Shown here: piece by piece, positions 1 through 6,397 of the stretch | Position numbering within the stretch: position 1 is the first letter of the stretch | Layout of the letters: each line of letters starts with the position of its first letter | Assembly (NCBI GenBank): GCA_946886185.1 | Contig: CAMPIC010000178.1 | Coordinates: forward strand, 1 to 6,402 | DNA length: 6,402 nt | Reading direction: 5' to 3' | From: an uncultured bacterium | GTDB taxonomy: Bacteria > Eisenbacteria > RBG-16-71-46 > CAIMUX01 | Notes under the pieces: model-generated | Told to the model about the DNA's origin: nothing | Seen by the model: only the letters and a program-made list of their open reading frames with translations | Database searches by the model: none | Position numbers and translations under genes: made by a program

Positions 1-2
1 GT

Positions 3-1958
3 TTTGCTGGGGCGCTTTCCTTCGCCTCCGCCGCCGAAGCGATCGGCAACTTCCTCATCGCCTGCACGACGGTGCTTTTGATGACCTTGCCGGCGCAGTT
101 CTGGGCTCCGTGGCGCGATCAAATCTGGATCTACGCGCTCGTTCTCTTGCCGGGTGCCATTCTTTCCGGGGCGTCGTTTCCCCTCGCCATCCGCATGGTG
201 CTCGATCAACCCGGGCGTGCTCCTGCGACGGTGGGTCTGATGACCGCGCTCAACACCGCGGGAGGGATCGTCGGATCGCTCTTGGTGGGGTTCCTTCTCC
301 TTCCGAAGCTCGGAATCGAGCGCACGCTCCATTTGCTGACCGGTCTCAGTCTGGCGACCGGGGCGGTAGCCTGGCTGCAGCTGGCCGCCAATCCCGGGCG
401 ACTGCTGCGTTGGGGCGTGATGGTCGGGGTGACGGCTCTCTGGGCACTCACGCCGGGAATGACCGGGACGCGCGTTCCAGCCGATCTTCTTGCGGACGGG
501 GGAACGCTGTTGGGCTATCGCGAGGGATTGAATTCGAACCTCGCGGTGATCCAGAAGGAGCACGCGCGTCAGCTCGAGATCGACCGGCTCTGGCAAGGAG
601 AAGATCGCAAGAACCATCAGGCGCTCGTCGCGCACATCCCGATGCTCCTGCATCCTGGTGCGAAGTCGGCGATCGTGGTTGGCGCCGGCACCGGTCAGAC
701 ACCGGGCCGATTCTTGATGTACGACATCGAACGCCTCGATTGCGTGGACATCGAGCCGGCGGTATTCGAGGTGATCCGCGATTACTTCGAGTCGGGATGG
801 ATGAACGACCCGCGTGTGCGGCTGCTTCCGGAGGATGGGCGCAATCATCTCGCGCACACCAGCCAGCGCTACGACGTGATCTCGATCGAGGTGGGGCAGA
901 TCTTCCGTCCGGGCGTTCCCTTCTTCTACACGAAAGAGTTCTACGAACGAGCCCGCTCGAGATTGAACGACGGCGGCTACCTTTCGCAGTTCTTGCCCGT
1001 CCCGTTCTTCACTCCGGGCGAGTTCGCGGGGGCGATCCATACGTTCCTGGAAGTGTTTCCGCACAGCATCCTCTGGTACAACACCTCCGAGCTGCTCTTG
1101 ATCGGCTGCAACGCGGACGAGTTCCGACTCGATCCGCATCGACTTTCCCTGCTGGAGCGCGACGGGAAGATCCGCGCCGATCTCGCGTATGCGCACTGGG
1201 GAAGCGAGGCGAACCAGCTGCAGCGGCCCGAAGCGTTTCTTTCCGGTTTCCTCATGACAGAGAAGGGACTTCACTCGATCGCGTCGGGAGGGACGGTCTA
1301 TCACGACGTGCGGCCCATCCTCGACTATGCCACCTACGACCTGGAGGAGTCGCTCGTGCACGAGACTCCGATCGCCGAGCTGCTACGCGGTCATCTCGAG
1401 CCACTGGGCGAGCTCGGCGTCTTCGCCGACGTCGATGTTGCGGAGGTTGGTCGGCTGCAGAGGCGCAATGTGGACGACATCCTCGCGCAGGGCATGATTC
1501 GTCGCGCCAGTGCGCTGATTCCGATCGGCCGCATCGCCGAGATCGAAGCGCTGCTCCGGGACGCCCATCGGCTCAATCCGGACAACTTCGATGCCAACCG
1601 GATGCTCGCGGAGATTCGCATGTCGGCGGGGGACCTCGCCGCGGCTCTCTCGCTCTACGAAACAGCGATCCAGGTTCGGACCGACGAGACGATCGCGCGC
1701 CGGGGACTGGCCGCGGCGCTCCTCCAGTCGGGCCGTGCCATGGAGGCGATTCCCCATCTGCGAGCGGTGCTGGCGGTGAATCCGCGGGATGCGCAGGCCC
1801 ACAACAATCTGGGAGTGGCGCTGACGCAGCAGGACGACTTCAACGAAGCGTTGCTCCATTTCGAGGAGGCAGTTCGATTGAATCCGGAGTACGCCGACGC
1901 GAGGCAGAACTCCGCGCGCCTTCGGGGAGCACTGCAAGACACGGTCTCGACGCCCTGA
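3..1958 (+). CDS. Fused membrane / spermidine-synthase-like protein with C-terminal TPR repeats (5'-truncated)
   Basis: The reading frame is open from the left edge, so the N-terminus lies outside the window; a GTG at 72 is internal. Three regions are visible. First comes a hydrophobic part with about five membrane segments, including LPGAILSGASFPLAIR and ALNTAGGIVGSLLVGF, typical of the transporter-like half of fused spermidine synthases. A Rossmann domain follows (about 660-1330), with glycine loop VVGAGTGQT (675-701), acidic strand-2 end VDIEP (744-758), EDGRN (831-845) and YDVISIEVG (870-896). At about 1520-1892 there are three to four TPR units, for example AHNNLGVALTQQDDFNEALL. Canonical aminopropyltransferases have GGGDGG and a catalytic Asp in a D-x-x-D-P loop. 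Here these read GAGTGQ and E-V-G-Q, so polyamine synthesis is doubtful, and membrane-linked catalysis or scaffolding is equally possible. The family call is firm; the function is not known. Confidence 0.88.
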   Translation, partial: FAGALSFASAAEAIGNFLIACTTVLLMTLPAQFWAPWRDQIWIYALVLLPGAILSGASFPLAIRMVLDQPGRAPATVGLMTALNTAGGIVGSLLVGFLLLPKLGIERTLHLLTGLSLATGAVAWLQLAANPGRLLRWGVMVGVTALWALTPGMTGTRVPADLLADGGTLLGYREGLNSNLAVIQKEHARQLEIDRLWQGEDRKNHQALVAHIPMLLHPGAKSAIVVGAGTGQTPGRFLMYDIERLDCVDIEPAVFEVIRDYFESGWMNDPRVRLLPEDGRNHLAHTSQRYDVISIEVGQIFRPGVPFFYTKEFYERARSRLNDGGYLSQFLPVPFFTPGEFAGAIHTFLEVFPHSILWYNTSELLLIGCNADEFRLDPHRLSLLERDGKIRADLAYAHWGSEANQLQRPEAFLSGFLMTEKGLHSIASGGTVYHDVRPILDYATYDLEESLVHETPIAELLRGHLEPLGELGVFADVDVAEVGRLQRRNVDDILAQGMIRRASALIPIGRIAEIEALLRDAHRLNPDNFDANRMLAEIRMSAGDLAAALSLYETAIQVRTDETIARRGLAAALLQSGRAMEAIPHLRAVLAVNPRDAQAHNNLGVALTQQDDFNEALLHFEEAVRLNPEYADARQNSARLRGALQDTVSTP

Positions 1959-1995
1959 GTCATTTTCCGCGGCAGGCTCGTCCCGGCTGATTTTG

Positions 1996-2017
1996 CGCGT
2001 TCCGTAACCGGAACGCG
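1996..2017. repeat. Perfect inverted repeat, 9-bp arms with a 4-nt loop
   Basis: The arm CGCGTTCCG (1996-2004) is followed by TAAC and then its exact reverse complement CGGAACGCG (2009-2017). It lies 37 bases after the stop of the TPR-containing gene and 72 bases before the VOC start. Neither strand has a T-run after the stem (the + strand has TTTT before it), so it is not a canonical intrinsic terminator. It could be a T-less terminator or mRNA-stabilising hairpin for the upstream gene, or an operator for the VOC gene. Confidence 0.6.
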
Positions 2018-2076
2018 ATGGTCAGTCGATCGCAGGTAGTTCAAGATATGGAACAGGGGCGGCGAATGAGCACAAG

Positions 2077-2082
2077 AAGGAG
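2077..2082 (+). promoter_or_regulatory. Ribosome binding site deciding the VOC gene start
   Basis: AAGGAG lies 7 bases before the ATG at 2090. In-frame ATGs further upstream (2018, 2048, 2066) would add up to 24 residues that look unlike any domain, and the first of them abuts the inverted repeat. This site therefore favours the start at 2090. Confidence 0.75.
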
Positions 2083-2089
2083 CTGCACC

Positions 2090-2509
2090 ATGCCCGAGAA
2101 CAAGGCCCCGCTGATCTTCGTGAATCTTGCGGTCAAGGATCTCGATCGATCGAAAGCGTTCTTCGATGCGCTGGGGTTCTCATTCAACCCGCAGTTCACC
2201 AACGAGCAGGGAGCCAGCATGATCGTGAACGACGGCGCCTTTGTCATGCTGCTCCGAGAGGACTTCTTCAAGACGTTCACCAAGCGCCAGATCTGCGAAT
2301 CCGCCACCCATACCGAAACGATCCTCGCGTTGTCTTGCGAATCGCGCGAGCAGGTGGACGAGATGGTCATGAAAGCGGTCGCGGCGGGTGGATCGCACGC
2401 GCTGGATTCGTCGGATCAAGGGTTCATGTACTCGTGGAGCTTCTACGATCCGGACGGGCATCACTGGGAAGTGGTGTGGATGGATCCGGCGGCGCTCCAG
2501 CAGTCGTAA
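2090..2509 (+). CDS. VOC superfamily (glyoxalase / bleomycin-resistance fold) protein
   Basis: This is a 139-residue soluble protein. It opens with the first beta strand and helix typical of VOC proteins (IFVNLAVKDLDRSKAFFDAL, residues 9-28) and ends with FYDPDGHHWEVVWMDP (118-133), the usual last strand carrying a conserved Glu. In between are VMLLREDFFKTFT (52-64) and SREQVDEMVMKAVAAGG (85-101). The whole resembles the group annotated as predicted lactoylglutathione lyase (COG3607 type, from memory). The first metal-ligand position, His in glyoxalase I, appears to be Asn12, so metal binding and true glyoxalase activity are uncertain; the substrate is unknown. The start at 2090 is set by a well-placed AAGGAG. 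It sits 87 bases ahead of the membrane-protein gene and may share its transcript, but no functional link is evident. Confidence 0.9.
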   Translation: MPENKAPLIFVNLAVKDLDRSKAFFDALGFSFNPQFTNEQGASMIVNDGAFVMLLREDFFKTFTKRQICESATHTETILALSCESREQVDEMVMKAVAAGGSHALDSSDQGFMYSWSFYDPDGHHWEVVWMDPAALQQS

Positions 2510-2583
2510 CCGGATCGAAATCGTTGCAGGATTCCGGGGCGGCGACCTCCCGGAGAGCATGGATATGGCTAAGCTCGCCCCTT

Positions 2584-2588
2584 GGAGG
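2584..2588 (+). promoter_or_regulatory. Ribosome binding site for the flippase-like gene (supports TTG at 2597)
   Basis: GGAGG lies 8 bases before the TTG at 2597. The alternative in-frame TTG at 2582 overlaps this motif and has no such site of its own. An in-frame TAA at 2570-2572 rules out any start further upstream in this frame. Confidence 0.5.
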
Positions 2589-2596
2589 CGTTCCTT

Positions 2597-3535
2597 TTGG
2601 CGGTCCTGTTCAGGGTGCTCGTGGCAGCCGGAGTGCTTGCGCTTCTCTTTTACAAGATTCCCGCGGGTGCGGTGTGGGACGCGATGGACCGGGCCCGGCC
2701 GGGGTATCTGGCCGGGGCCTTCGGTCTCTCCGTTCTGATGGAGTTCGCGATCGCGGTCCGGCTCAAGTGGTTCGTGGAAGCGCATGCTTTCAAGATCGCG
2801 TCGTCGAGTGTCTTCGCGGCCAATCTGACCAGCCGATTCTACGCTCTCGGGCTGCCGGTCGGGAATGCATTCGCGCTGGTTCTACGGGTGCGCCGGATCG
2901 TCCGAGGCAGCGGCCGTTATGCCGACGTCGCGGCCAGTGTGCTGTTGGATCGGCTCTCCACGACCGCGGTCATGAGCGCATTCGGATTCGCCGCGTGGTC
3001 GATCGATCGATCCGAATCCGTCGAAGCCGGCGTGTTGCTCGCTTTGGTGGCGGCGCTCGTCTCGGCGCTGTACATCGTGGCGCTTTGCTGGCGTTCCGTT
3101 CCGGGACTTGCAGGGCTCGCGGCGTGGCTCGAACGAAGATTTCCCGCAAAGTACCGAGAGATCCTGCACACGGCCGCTCCCGTCCGACATCCTGTCTCGC
3201 TCACGGTGCGAACGGGAACGATGAGTCTTGCGGTGCACGCGGTGGGAACGGTCGCGACGTGGCTCATCGCTCGATCCATCGAAGTCGATGTGCCGGTGCT
3301 GACCATCGCCTGGGTTCGGTCGGTCGGCCTGCTTGCAGCGGGTCTCCCCGTATCGATCGCGGGTCTGGGGGTGCGAGAAGGCTTGTACGTCGTGCTCTTG
3401 GGCTCTTATGGCGTTGCAGCCCCCGAGGCGCTGGCCCTTTCGCTTATCTCGTTCGGAGTCGTCGTCTTCGGAATGGGACTTCTCGGCGCGGCGCTCGAAC
3501 TGAGAAACGCGCTCCCGCGCTGGAGAACCGGGTGA
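2597..3535 (+). CDS. Flippase-like integral membrane protein, LPG_synthase_TM / UPF0104 family
   Basis: About 312 residues, strongly hydrophobic, with roughly seven to eight predicted membrane segments. Family hallmarks are in the usual order: an N-terminal membrane anchor ending FYKIP; VRLKWFVEAHAF (the conserved Arg after the second segment); NLTSRFYALGLPVGNAFALV; VLLDRLSTT, matching the E/D-R-L motif; and near the C-terminus GLPVSIAGLGVREG followed by ALALSLISFGVVVFGMGLLG. The family includes the membrane half of MprF and many stand-alone proteins beside glycosyltransferases, presumed to move or handle lipid-linked substrates. No soluble lysyl-transferase domain is present. I chose TTG 2597 for its GGAGG; TTG 2582 would add five residues. 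An out-of-frame ATG with its own Shine-Dalgarno at 2565 is a puzzle (see findings). The gene is followed after 60 bases by the GT-C gene, suggesting one operon. Confidence 0.87.
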   Translation: MAVLFRVLVAAGVLALLFYKIPAGAVWDAMDRARPGYLAGAFGLSVLMEFAIAVRLKWFVEAHAFKIASSSVFAANLTSRFYALGLPVGNAFALVLRVRRIVRGSGRYADVAASVLLDRLSTTAVMSAFGFAAWSIDRSESVEAGVLLALVAALVSALYIVALCWRSVPGLAGLAAWLERRFPAKYREILHTAAPVRHPVSLTVRTGTMSLAVHAVGTVATWLIARSIEVDVPVLTIAWVRSVGLLAAGLPVSIAGLGVREGLYVVLLGSYGVAAPEALALSLISFGVVVFGMGLLGAALELRNALPRWRTG

Positions 3536-3595
3536 TCTCGGGTCCTCGGGCCGAACTATGGAGCGCCATGTGATTTCGCGTTCGCGTGCCGGGCG

Positions 3596-5353
3596 ATGGG
3601 GGGCCAAATGATCGCGCGCGACGGAACGAAGCTTCCCGAAGGTCCCTTCGTTTCGCGAATCGAGTTGCGCCTGGTGCTGGGGATTGTGCTGGTAGCGGCG
3701 GCGATGTCGTATTGGCTCTGGTCAGGGCTCACCCAGCGGAGCATCGACGGAGATGAGGGGATTTCCATCCTCGCTGGGCGGGGCGTCCTGGAGCATGGAT
3801 GGCCGGAGCTGCCGTCCGGACTGCTCTATCGGAAGGGGATCGTTTCGAGCTATCTCCTCGGAGGTGCGTTCGCACTCTTCGGCGTCAACGATTTTTCGAA
3901 TTTGCTCCCTGCCCTGCTGTTCGCGTCCGGCTCGCTCGTGCTGGTGATGCTGCTCGCGCGTGACCTCTCTGGATCTTCGTATCTCGGCGTGGTAGCGGGC
4001 GCGTGGCTGGTTCTCATCGAAACGCAATCGCGCTATGCCACGAGCCCTCGGATGTACGCCGCGCTGCAGTTCTTTGCACTGCTCGCGCTGTACGGAGCGT
4101 GGCACGGATGGTCCGGAAAGAAGCGCGGGATCGTGATCGCGCTGCTCGCCTTGGGTGGTGCGGTCCTCAGCCACGCCCAAAGCGCCGCGCTTTTCGTGGC
4201 GATTCCGTTTGCGTGTTTCGCGGCGGGCTCGAGACCGCGCCTGCTGCGTTCCACGCAGGGACTCATAGTCCTCGGTTTCGTGATCTGGGGAATGCTCTGG
4301 CTCTGGACTGGACTGTCGCAGCAGATCTCGTCTCCGCGCATCGCTGATGCGGGAGGCAGCGATCCGCGCAATTTCGATCCGGCAATCGATCTGGGGAGGG
4401 TGTTCGCGCAACTTTGGGCGCTGGAGTCGACGGCACCGTTGAGCATCGCGTTCGCGCCTCTCGTGGTGCTGGTCGTGGCGCGGGCATGGAGACGGAGGGA
4501 CGAGCCGGGCAGTCGAGGCTTGCGGTTTGCCTTTGCCTGGCTTTCGGTGTGCGCGCTCCTCACTTTGTTCGCGATCGGACCGGTCGACTCGCGATTCTGG
4601 ATGATGACGCTGCCCGTGTACCTGTTGCTCCTGTGCGTCGCGCTCGTGAGGTGGATCGGCGTGCTGATCCACAGCTCACGGCGCTCGATGACGCTCCAGG
4701 CGATGGGGTTCGGCGCGTGGGTCGTAGCGCTGGTGGCCTCGGTGTCCTGGGTCTATGGACCCGAGCGCTATCCCGAGATGATTGCCGGCGCCTACCGCGT
4801 GCCCGGAAGCGGCGTCATGGATCGCAACGCGCTTTCCGTGAAGCTGGCTCATCAGAAGCTGGCGGATACGCTCCTTCCGGCGGATCGGATCGTGTCTACC
4901 AATCCGTGGGTGACTCACTACTATCTGGGGCGCGTGGACGCGTTCTTGCGGGAACGTCGGGAGGAGGTATCCCCGGTCGTGAAGCGACAGCAGAATCGAT
5001 CGCTCCAACGTGTCGATAAGCAGCGTTCCATCGGACGGCCTGGGGACGAACCGAATGATCGGCCTAGCCAAGATCGTGAGGATGCGCCCCAGGCTTGGCG
5101 TTTCGGATCGTTTGGAAATGCGGTCGACGAGTATCTAGGCATCCAGCTGGTCGACACCGCGGACGAGTTGACTGAATTGAAGGAAGCGTCGGAGCGAGTG
5201 TGGATCGTGACCGACTCGAAGTTTCAGAATTATTCGAGTCCGGAAACGCTCCGCCGGGTCGCCGGGGAGTTCATTTTGTTCCACTCGGACGCGTCGGTTC
5301 AGATCTATACGAATCGGTCATTCCCCGGCGCAGCCGCGGAGCACACTCGATGA
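3596..5353 (+). CDS. GT-C fold membrane glycosyltransferase (PMT/ArnT-like)
   Basis: 585 residues. A first membrane segment (about 24-44) is followed by the first periplasmic loop with the acidic motif DGDEG (51-55), the expected catalytic site of GT-C enzymes. LYRKGIVSSYLLGGAFALFG (77-96) matches the conserved Lys-containing stretch of PMT_2/ArnT-like proteins. Further marks are SRYATSPRMYAALQFF (145-160), LSHAQS (191-196) and DSRFWMMTLPVYLLL (331-345), with about ten or more membrane segments in total. The C-terminal soluble part (about 410-585) includes STNPWVTHYYLGRVD (434-448), then a charged insertion, then DEYLGIQLVD and VWIVTDSKF. Such enzymes transfer a sugar from a polyprenyl-phosphate donor to lipid or protein outside the inner membrane; donor and acceptor are not readable here. 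ATG 3608 is an alternative start, since neither ATG has a good Shine-Dalgarno. The stop overlaps the next start. Confidence 0.88.
   Translation: MGGQMIARDGTKLPEGPFVSRIELRLVLGIVLVAAAMSYWLWSGLTQRSIDGDEGISILAGRGVLEHGWPELPSGLLYRKGIVSSYLLGGAFALFGVNDFSNLLPALLFASGSLVLVMLLARDLSGSSYLGVVAGAWLVLIETQSRYATSPRMYAALQFFALLALYGAWHGWSGKKRGIVIALLALGGAVLSHAQSAALFVAIPFACFAAGSRPRLLRSTQGLIVLGFVIWGMLWLWTGLSQQISSPRIADAGGSDPRNFDPAIDLGRVFAQLWALESTAPLSIAFAPLVVLVVARAWRRRDEPGSRGLRFAFAWLSVCALLTLFAIGPVDSRFWMMTLPVYLLLLCVALVRWIGVLIHSSRRSMTLQAMGFGAWVVALVASVSWVYGPERYPEMIAGAYRVPGSGVMDRNALSVKLAHQKLADTLLPADRIVSTNPWVTHYYLGRVDAFLRERREEVSPVVKRQQNRSLQRVDKQRSIGRPGDEPNDRPSQDREDAPQAWRFGSFGNAVDEYLGIQLVDTADELTELKEASERVWIVTDSKFQNYSSPETLRRVAGEFILFHSDASVQIYTNRSFPGAAAEHTR
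5338..5341 (+). promoter_or_regulatory. Ribosome binding site within the GT-C gene end, for the methyltransferase-like gene
   Basis: GGAG lies 8 bases before the ATG at 5350, inside the last codons of the GT-C gene. With the ATGA overlap (start 5350-5352, stop 5351-5353) it points to translational coupling. It also argues against the longer in-frame start at 5200, which would overlap the GT-C gene by about 150 bases. Confidence 0.75.
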
Positions 5354-6096
5354 CGGTCCAGACGATGCAGGAGCACGAACGGGTGACGCTGCATCACGGG
5401 GAGCGCGACTTTCGGCGCCGAGCGCTCAACGCGCTCGTCTTCCGCCATGTGCGAGGTCCAGAAGTGCTCGATCTGCGGTGCCTGGCCGGACACCTCGCGG
5501 TACGTCTGGCGCGGGCGGGACATTCGGTGTCCGGGCTGGATGCGTATCCCGGCGCCGTGGAGATGACGAATGCTCTCGCGAAGCAGCACGGACTTGGTGA
5601 GATCGCCCGTCTCTGGAACCTGACCGGGCTCGCCACGCGATTCGAGCCGGCGCGCTTCGATACGGTTCTGTGCCTGGATGTGCTCAATCATGTCGCGGAC
5701 GACAAAGCCACGCTGGCCGACATCGCCAAGGTGCTGAAGCCGCGAGGCCGGCTCGTGCTCGCCGTCCCTGCATTCCATCGGTTGCTCGGAGCTCGGGATC
5801 GAAAACTGGGACACTTGCGCCGCTATCGAAAGTCAGAGCTCGTGGAATTGCTCTCGACGGAAGGATTTCGCGTCGACTCGATGCGGCACTGGAACACGTT
5901 GGCCTTGCCTCTGCAGTTCGCCTGGGAGCAGCTGCTGCACCAAGAGCTCGGAGACACGATGCGGTATGGACCTGAAAACGGGTTAGGCTCGCTTCGCAAC
6001 CGCATCCTTTCCGCCTGGTACCTGACCGTGGAAAATCGCCTGCCCGCCCCTATCGGCATCACTTTGTTTGCGGTCGCTCATCGCGAGGCTCGGTGA
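5350..6096 (+). CDS. Class I SAM-dependent methyltransferase-like protein with degenerate motif I
   Basis: 248 residues. The Rossmann-type order is clear: strand 1 EVLDLRCLAGHLAVRLA (38-54), strand 2 ending SGLDAYPGA (61-69) with the ribose-binding acidic residue Asp64, strand 4 FDTVLCLDVLNHVADD (103-118), then IAKVLKPRGRLVLAVPAF (125-142). After this come LGARDRKLGHLRRYRKSEL (146-164) and the GFRVDSMRHWN segment (172-182), both characteristic of the Methyltransf_11/UbiG-like proteins found in polysaccharide and lipid-glycan clusters. Motif I normally reads LDLGCGTG; here it is LDLRCLAG, losing two key glycines. The usual LEH of strand 4 is LNH and the usual PGG is PRG. SAM binding may be weakened or lost, or adapted. 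It overlaps the GT-C gene by 4 bases (ATGA) and so is probably made together with it. The methyl acceptor is unknown. Confidence 0.87.
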   Translation: MTVQTMQEHERVTLHHGERDFRRRALNALVFRHVRGPEVLDLRCLAGHLAVRLARAGHSVSGLDAYPGAVEMTNALAKQHGLGEIARLWNLTGLATRFEPARFDTVLCLDVLNHVADDKATLADIAKVLKPRGRLVLAVPAFHRLLGARDRKLGHLRRYRKSELVELLSTEGFRVDSMRHWNTLALPLQFAWEQLLHQELGDTMRYGPENGLGSLRNRILSAWYLTVENRLPAPIGITLFAVAHREAR

Positions 6097-6243
6097 TCGG
6101 ACGTCTTGTCTCGGCAAGGTTGGGATCGGACGATGGCGCTCACGAGATCGGTTGATCGGGCGGTTGGCATGCGTTACGAATGGAACCAGATTCTCGGAAG
6201 CGCGATTCGCCGACGCCACGGTGTCGTTCGGCCGCATCGGTTT

Positions 6244-6284
6244 GGACGGATTGGCCAATGTCGACCGTCCTTGGCCGATCGGCC
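6244..6284. repeat. Cluster of palindromes and a 6-bp hairpin
   Basis: GGACGG (6244-6249) is the reverse complement of CCGTCC (6265-6270). The loop contains the perfect palindromes ATTGGCCAAT (6250-6259) and GTCGAC (6260-6265). Just beyond lies GGCCGATCGGCC (6273-6284), a perfect 12-bp palindrome. TTGGCC occurs twice exactly 20 bases apart (6251 and 6271), close to two helical turns. The arrangement could be an operator pair for the next gene. No T-run follows, so it is not a standard terminator. Confidence 0.4.
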
Positions 6285-6356
6285 CCTCTGAAGTCTGCGG
6301 ATTTGCGTTCCGATAACACCATCGGTCCCCGGCATCATGGGTTTGCAACAGGGTAT

Positions 6357-6374
6357 CGACCGGCTTTGCGGTCG
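6357..6374. repeat. Short hairpin upstream of the next start
   Basis: CGACCG (6357-6362) and CGGTCG (6369-6374) are exact reverse complements with a 6-base loop. The hairpin ends 10 bases before the AAGGGGG that precedes ATG 6398. It could influence translation of the next gene, but six-base stems arise easily by chance in GC-rich DNA. Confidence 0.3.
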
Positions 6375-6384
6375 GCCCGAATGG

Positions 6385-6391
6385 AAGGGGG
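6385..6391 (+). promoter_or_regulatory. Probable ribosome binding site of the next gene
   Basis: AAGGGGG lies 6 bases before ATG 6398, a fitting distance for a Shine-Dalgarno. Confidence 0.4.
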
Positions 6392-6397
6392 TCCTCG

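Larger units (their letters stand above)
6097..6397. other. Intergenic region of about 300 bp with short palindromes, no credible gene
   Basis: Open frames on both strands here are short, rich in Arg/Ser or overlap the methyltransferase gene, and none shows a recognisable domain. The stretch holds three short palindromes and two weak hairpins (listed separately), and ends with a Shine-Dalgarno for a downstream gene. No T-tracted intrinsic terminator is visible after 6096. A promoter for the next gene probably lies here, but the best match, TTGATC (6152) with TACGAA 17 bases later, is too poor to call. Confidence 0.6.

Noticed and set aside
1383..1937. Antisense frame opposite the TPR region
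   Set aside because: No recognisable motif, no convincing ribosome binding site, and the sense strand has clear TPR repeats.
110..1990. Second long + strand open frame over the fused spermidine-synthase-like gene
   Set aside because: Its product is rich in Arg, Ser, Gly and Ala with no domain, and the other frame carries clear membrane, Rossmann and TPR motifs. It is a GC-rich frame shadow.
2510..2554. Possible terminator after the VOC gene (CCGGA/TCCGG and TCCGGG/CCCGGA stems)
   Set aside because: Short stems with long loops and no T-run; not enough to call a terminator.
2335..3573. 412-codon + strand frame overlapping the VOC and flippase-like genes
   Set aside because: Arg/Gly/Ser-rich composition without membrane segments or motifs, while the overlapping frames encode recognisable families.
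3722..4672. 316-codon antisense frame opposite the GT-C gene
   Set aside because: Extreme Arg/Glu/Gln/His composition is the usual complement of a hydrophobic GC-rich gene, with no domain visible.
5200..5349. 50-residue N-terminal extension of the methyltransferase-like gene
   Set aside because: It would overlap the conserved end of the GT-C gene, and the ATG at 5350 has GGAG at 8 bases plus the ATGA overlap.
6152..6180. Possible sigma-70 promoter TTGATC-17-TACGAA
   Set aside because: Only the first four bases of the -35 and three bases of the -10 match the consensus; this is common by chance.
5983..6348. Antisense 121-codon frame across the methyltransferase end and the gap
   Set aside because: It overlaps conserved coding sequence and has no recognisable domain or Shine-Dalgarno support.
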